From Firmicutes bacterium CAG:460 (GTDB lineage: Bacteria; Bacillota_I; Bacilli_A; RF39; UBA660): DNA of 8,051 nt. The notes under the pieces are model-generated. The model did not search any database and was not told the origin of the DNA. It saw nothing but the letters and a program-made list of their open reading frames with translations. The translations under genes were made by a program, and so were the position numbers. The stretch spans positions 88,108 to 96,158 of the forward strand of contig FR899773.1 in the NCBI GenBank assembly GCA_000437355.1, in the 5' to 3' direction. Below, piece after piece: positions 6,663 through 8,051 of this stretch (position 1 is its first letter; each line of letters opens with the position of its first letter).

Positions 6663-6911
6663 TTAAATATTTATTTCAACGATTGTTTCTCCAAGATTCC
6701 AATTATTCTTATAATATTTACTTACATCTTTATTTTTCTTAAGTACTCTATGTACTTCTTCAGTTAAAATATTAGTACTTTTACCATGTATTATTATTAC
6801 TTCTTTTATACCAGATAATTTATTTACATTAATAAATTCATTAACTAATACTTCAACCATACTTGTTATTTCTCCATGTAAATCAAGTTTTGGAGTCTTA
6901 CTGGTTATCAT
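6663..6911 (-). CDS. stand-alone Smr-domain protein
   Basis: This 82-residue protein is essentially one Smr domain. It has LDLHG (9-13), then a helix, a hydrophobic strand VIIIHGKST (38-46) corresponding to the family's HGxGTG loop, and a conserved C-terminal strand after NWNLGE. Smr domains occur at the end of MutS2, where they nick nucleic acid and act on collided ribosomes, and also as small free proteins. The second motif is relaxed (KSTN for KGTG), which could affect nuclease activity. The ATG overlaps the end of the sugar kinase gene by 14 bp, with only a weak GGGAC upstream, so translation is probably coupled. The link to sugar phosphorylation is unclear and may simply be operon packing. 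Confidence 0.85.
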   Translation of the reverse strand: MITSKTPKLDLHGEITSMVEVLVNEFINVNKLSGIKEVIIIHGKSTNILTEEVHRVLKKNKDVSKYYKNNWNLGETIVEINI

Positions 6912-7821
6912 TTACTTGTCCCATTTTCTTAGCATAATAATCTAATACTTCAGATAAATTAGGTATTGATAATCTTGAACCAATTTTAGTTACAGACAAA
7001 CCTGCAGCTATATTTGCTAGGGTAATTGTTTTTTCCATATCAAAGTTATTAGCTATACCATAAGTAAATGCTCCATGAAATATATCTCCAGCCCCAGTTG
7101 TATCAACTGCATCTACTTTTAAACCTGGCATAATCTTAATTTCATTTCCTACTTGGTATAAACAACCTTTTTCTTCTAAAGTTATAACTAAATTACTATT
7201 TGGATATTTATCTTGTAATTTATTATATATAGCTACTAAAGTAGATGGATTATTATAATCAAATTTCATACCTGTAACAGTTTCTGCAAAACCTTTACTA
7301 CATACTATATATTTTATATATTTACATAATTCAAGTAGTTCTGGAGTTACCCTTCCAGCATCTATAATACTTATAGCATTTGGAAATTTACTAATAGCAT
7401 TTTGACTTGCACCATAATCATGTCCATCTGTAAATATAATATCTGGCACAAAATCATAACTTAATTTTTTTAATGCTGGATGTTCTGTTGCAACATTAAA
7501 TACAGTTCTTGAACCATTATTTTTATTTATTAAGATAAATGATAATGATGTATCTTTTTCATAACTAGTTTCTATATAATCAGTATTAACTTTTATATCT
7601 TGAAATTCTTTTTTTATATTAGTTCCAAAATCATCAGAACCAATAGTACTTGCAATAACTGTATCCATACCCCATTTTCCCAGTAGGTAGGCGGCATTTG
7701 ATGCAGGACCCCCACCAGCACTATATTTTTCATTATATCTATATTTAGTATTTTCAATTGGATATTCATCAACTGGAACAGTTATATCCCAGCTAGAATG
7801 ACCTATACATAATATTTTCAT
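6898..7821 (-). CDS. PfkB-family sugar kinase, YihV-like subgroup
   Basis: This 307-residue ATP-dependent carbohydrate kinase of the ribokinase/PfkB fold has the first signature AGGGPASNAA (35-44) and the second DTTGAGDIFHGAF (240-252). The catalytic base is expected to be Asp246 and the anion hole GAG 243-245. N-terminal GHSSWDITV and the late GSRLSIPNLSEVL also fit. The GGGPA form and DTTGAGDxFHGA recall the sulfofructose kinase YihV group, but substrate specificity cannot be read from these motifs. Fructose, a nucleoside or another sugar is possible. I chose ATG 7819-7821 because GAAAGGA sits about 8 nt upstream. An in-frame ATG 30 bp further up (7849-7851) lies before that ribosome site. 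It is cytoplasmic, first in a two-gene unit with smr. No transporter or other sugar gene is beside it. Confidence 0.9.
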   Translation of the reverse strand: MKILCIGHSSWDITVPVDEYPIENTKYRYNEKYSAGGGPASNAAYLLGKWGMDTVIASTIGSDDFGTNIKKEFQDIKVNTDYIETSYEKDTSLSFILINKNNGSRTVFNVATEHPALKKLSYDFVPDIIFTDGHDYGASQNAISKFPNAISIIDAGRVTPELLELCKYIKYIVCSKGFAETVTGMKFDYNNPSTLVAIYNKLQDKYPNSNLVITLEEKGCLYQVGNEIKIMPGLKVDAVDTTGAGDIFHGAFTYGIANNFDMEKTITLANIAAGLSVTKIGSRLSIPNLSEVLDYYAKKMGQVNDNQ

Positions 7822-7871
7822 AAATCTTTTCCTTTCATTAATTTTATTCAAATATATTGTTAACTTTATAT

Positions 7872-7932
7872 TTTAACATCACTAACAACTGTAACTTCCA
7901 AAAGGAAGATATGAATTTTTAGTGATATTAAA
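7872..7932 (-). promoter_or_regulatory. nested inverted repeat in pfkB leader, unknown role
   Basis: TTTAACATCACTAA (7872-7885) and TTAGTGATATTAAA (7919-7932) form a 14-bp stem with a single non-complementary pair (C/A on the plus strand, a G-U wobble on the minus-strand RNA). Between them CTTCC-AAAA-GGAAG (7895-7908) makes a second perfect hairpin. The element ends about 50 nt before the pfkB start. No T-tract makes it an obvious terminator in either direction. It could be a structured 5' leader, an operator or a small mobile-element remnant. Confidence 0.45.
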
Positions 7933-7954
7933 CTGTTGTGTTAATAACTTGGCG

Positions 7955-7984
7955 GCGCGGGGCGGATACTCCCGCCAGCCGCGC
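7955..7984. terminator. GC-only hairpin after the right-edge gene
   Basis: GCGCGG (7955-7960) plus GGCGG (7961-7965) pair perfectly with CCGCC (7972-7976) plus CCGCGC (7979-7984), leaving a 6-nt loop and a 2-nt AG bulge. The stem is 11 bp of pure G-C in a genome otherwise close to a quarter G+C. It starts 14 bp after the TGA of the right-edge gene, the usual place for a terminator. However, the minus strand beyond it reads GCCAAGTTATTAAC, with no real T-tract. It could equally be a REP-like or small mobile palindrome. Confidence 0.5.
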
Positions 7985-7998
7985 AAAACAAAAGTTTA

Positions 7999-8051
7999 TC
8001 ACACTACTAAAGTTATTGGCGAATCTTTAGTTCCTGATCCTCCAGCATAGA
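7999..8051 (-). CDS. C-terminal tail of a secreted-type protein, partial
   Basis: Only the last 16 codons are inside the window: YAGGSGTKDSPITLVV and a TGA stop (7999-8001). The motif GSGTKDSP closely resembles the tail GDGTRSNP of the K-like pilin at 3328-4188. From memory, similar tails end many surface proteins of gut Firmicutes, just after a repeated C-terminal domain. On that basis it is probably the 3' end of another exported surface protein. The N-terminal part lies beyond the right edge. The short length makes this tentative, but the frame and the following hairpin support a genuine gene end. Confidence 0.55.
   Translation of the reverse strand, partial: YAGGSGTKDSPITLVV

Noticed and set aside
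7822..7851. N-terminal extension of the sugar kinase from the upstream ATG
   Set aside because: The ribosome site lies between that ATG and the one at 7819-7821, and PfkB homology begins at MKILCIG.
1..8051. Mycoplasma genetic code (TGA as Trp)
   Set aside because: TGA ends at least three frames where product ends make sense and is followed by gene starts, and Trp is encoded by TGG.
1..8051. CRISPR array, tRNA, rRNA or transposase
   Set aside because: I saw no regularly spaced repeats, cloverleaf-like sequence, rRNA segments or transposase motifs.

Overview
The window comes from a very AT-rich bacterium (roughly a quarter G+C by eye). Its genes match Bacilli/Firmicutes families, several of them from the endospore programme: a YlbJ/SpoVV-type membrane protein, a SpoVID-like SPOCS+LysM protein and a YsxE/CotS-type kinase-like protein. 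TGA acts as a stop (it ends the genes at 3328 and 4196 and the right-edge fragment) and Trp is TGG, so the standard bacterial code applies despite the mycoplasma-like composition. My best guess is an uncultured, probably gut-associated, low-GC member of the Bacilli. This rests on family recognition only.

Layout, left to right. (1) 1-730, minus strand: the 5' part of a secreted or anchored surface protein with a SipW/TasA-like signal region. Its reading frame is broken inside the signal-peptide coding region at a 15-bp direct repeat. (2) 854-1864, minus: YlbL-type PDZ + Lon-like serine protease, followed by a strong terminator. (3) 1907-2743, plus: a shortened YlbJ, divergent from ylbL. (4) 2726-4759, minus: three tightly packed prepilin-like genes resembling a minor-pseudopilin set (I-, K- and J-like). 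The middle one lacks the usual Glu+5 and carries a large C-terminal domain. (5) 4859-5038, plus: a small two-helix membrane ORF. (6) 4997-6527, minus: ysxE and spoVID, overlapping by 8 bp, the same pair that is adjacent in Bacillus. (7) 6663-7821, minus: a stand-alone Smr-domain protein and a PfkB sugar kinase, overlapping by 14 bp, closed by a terminator. (8) 7822-8051: a leader region with a nested inverted repeat, an almost pure G+C hairpin that stands out sharply, and the last 16 codons of another secreted-type protein.

Two themes link the genes. One is spore assembly: SpoVID and YsxE at the coat, YlbJ at the forespore membrane, with YlbL in its usual neighbourhood. The other is cell-surface export: the pilin-like operon, the TasA-like surface protein and the right-edge fragment. 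The K-like pilin and the right-edge fragment end in a similar Gly-rich tail (GDGTRSNP / GSGTKDSP). The signals most worth a second look are the broken signal-peptide junction at about 604-669, the GC-only hairpin at 7955-7984, the K-like pilin, and the terminator that also supplies the -35 box of the pilin operon.
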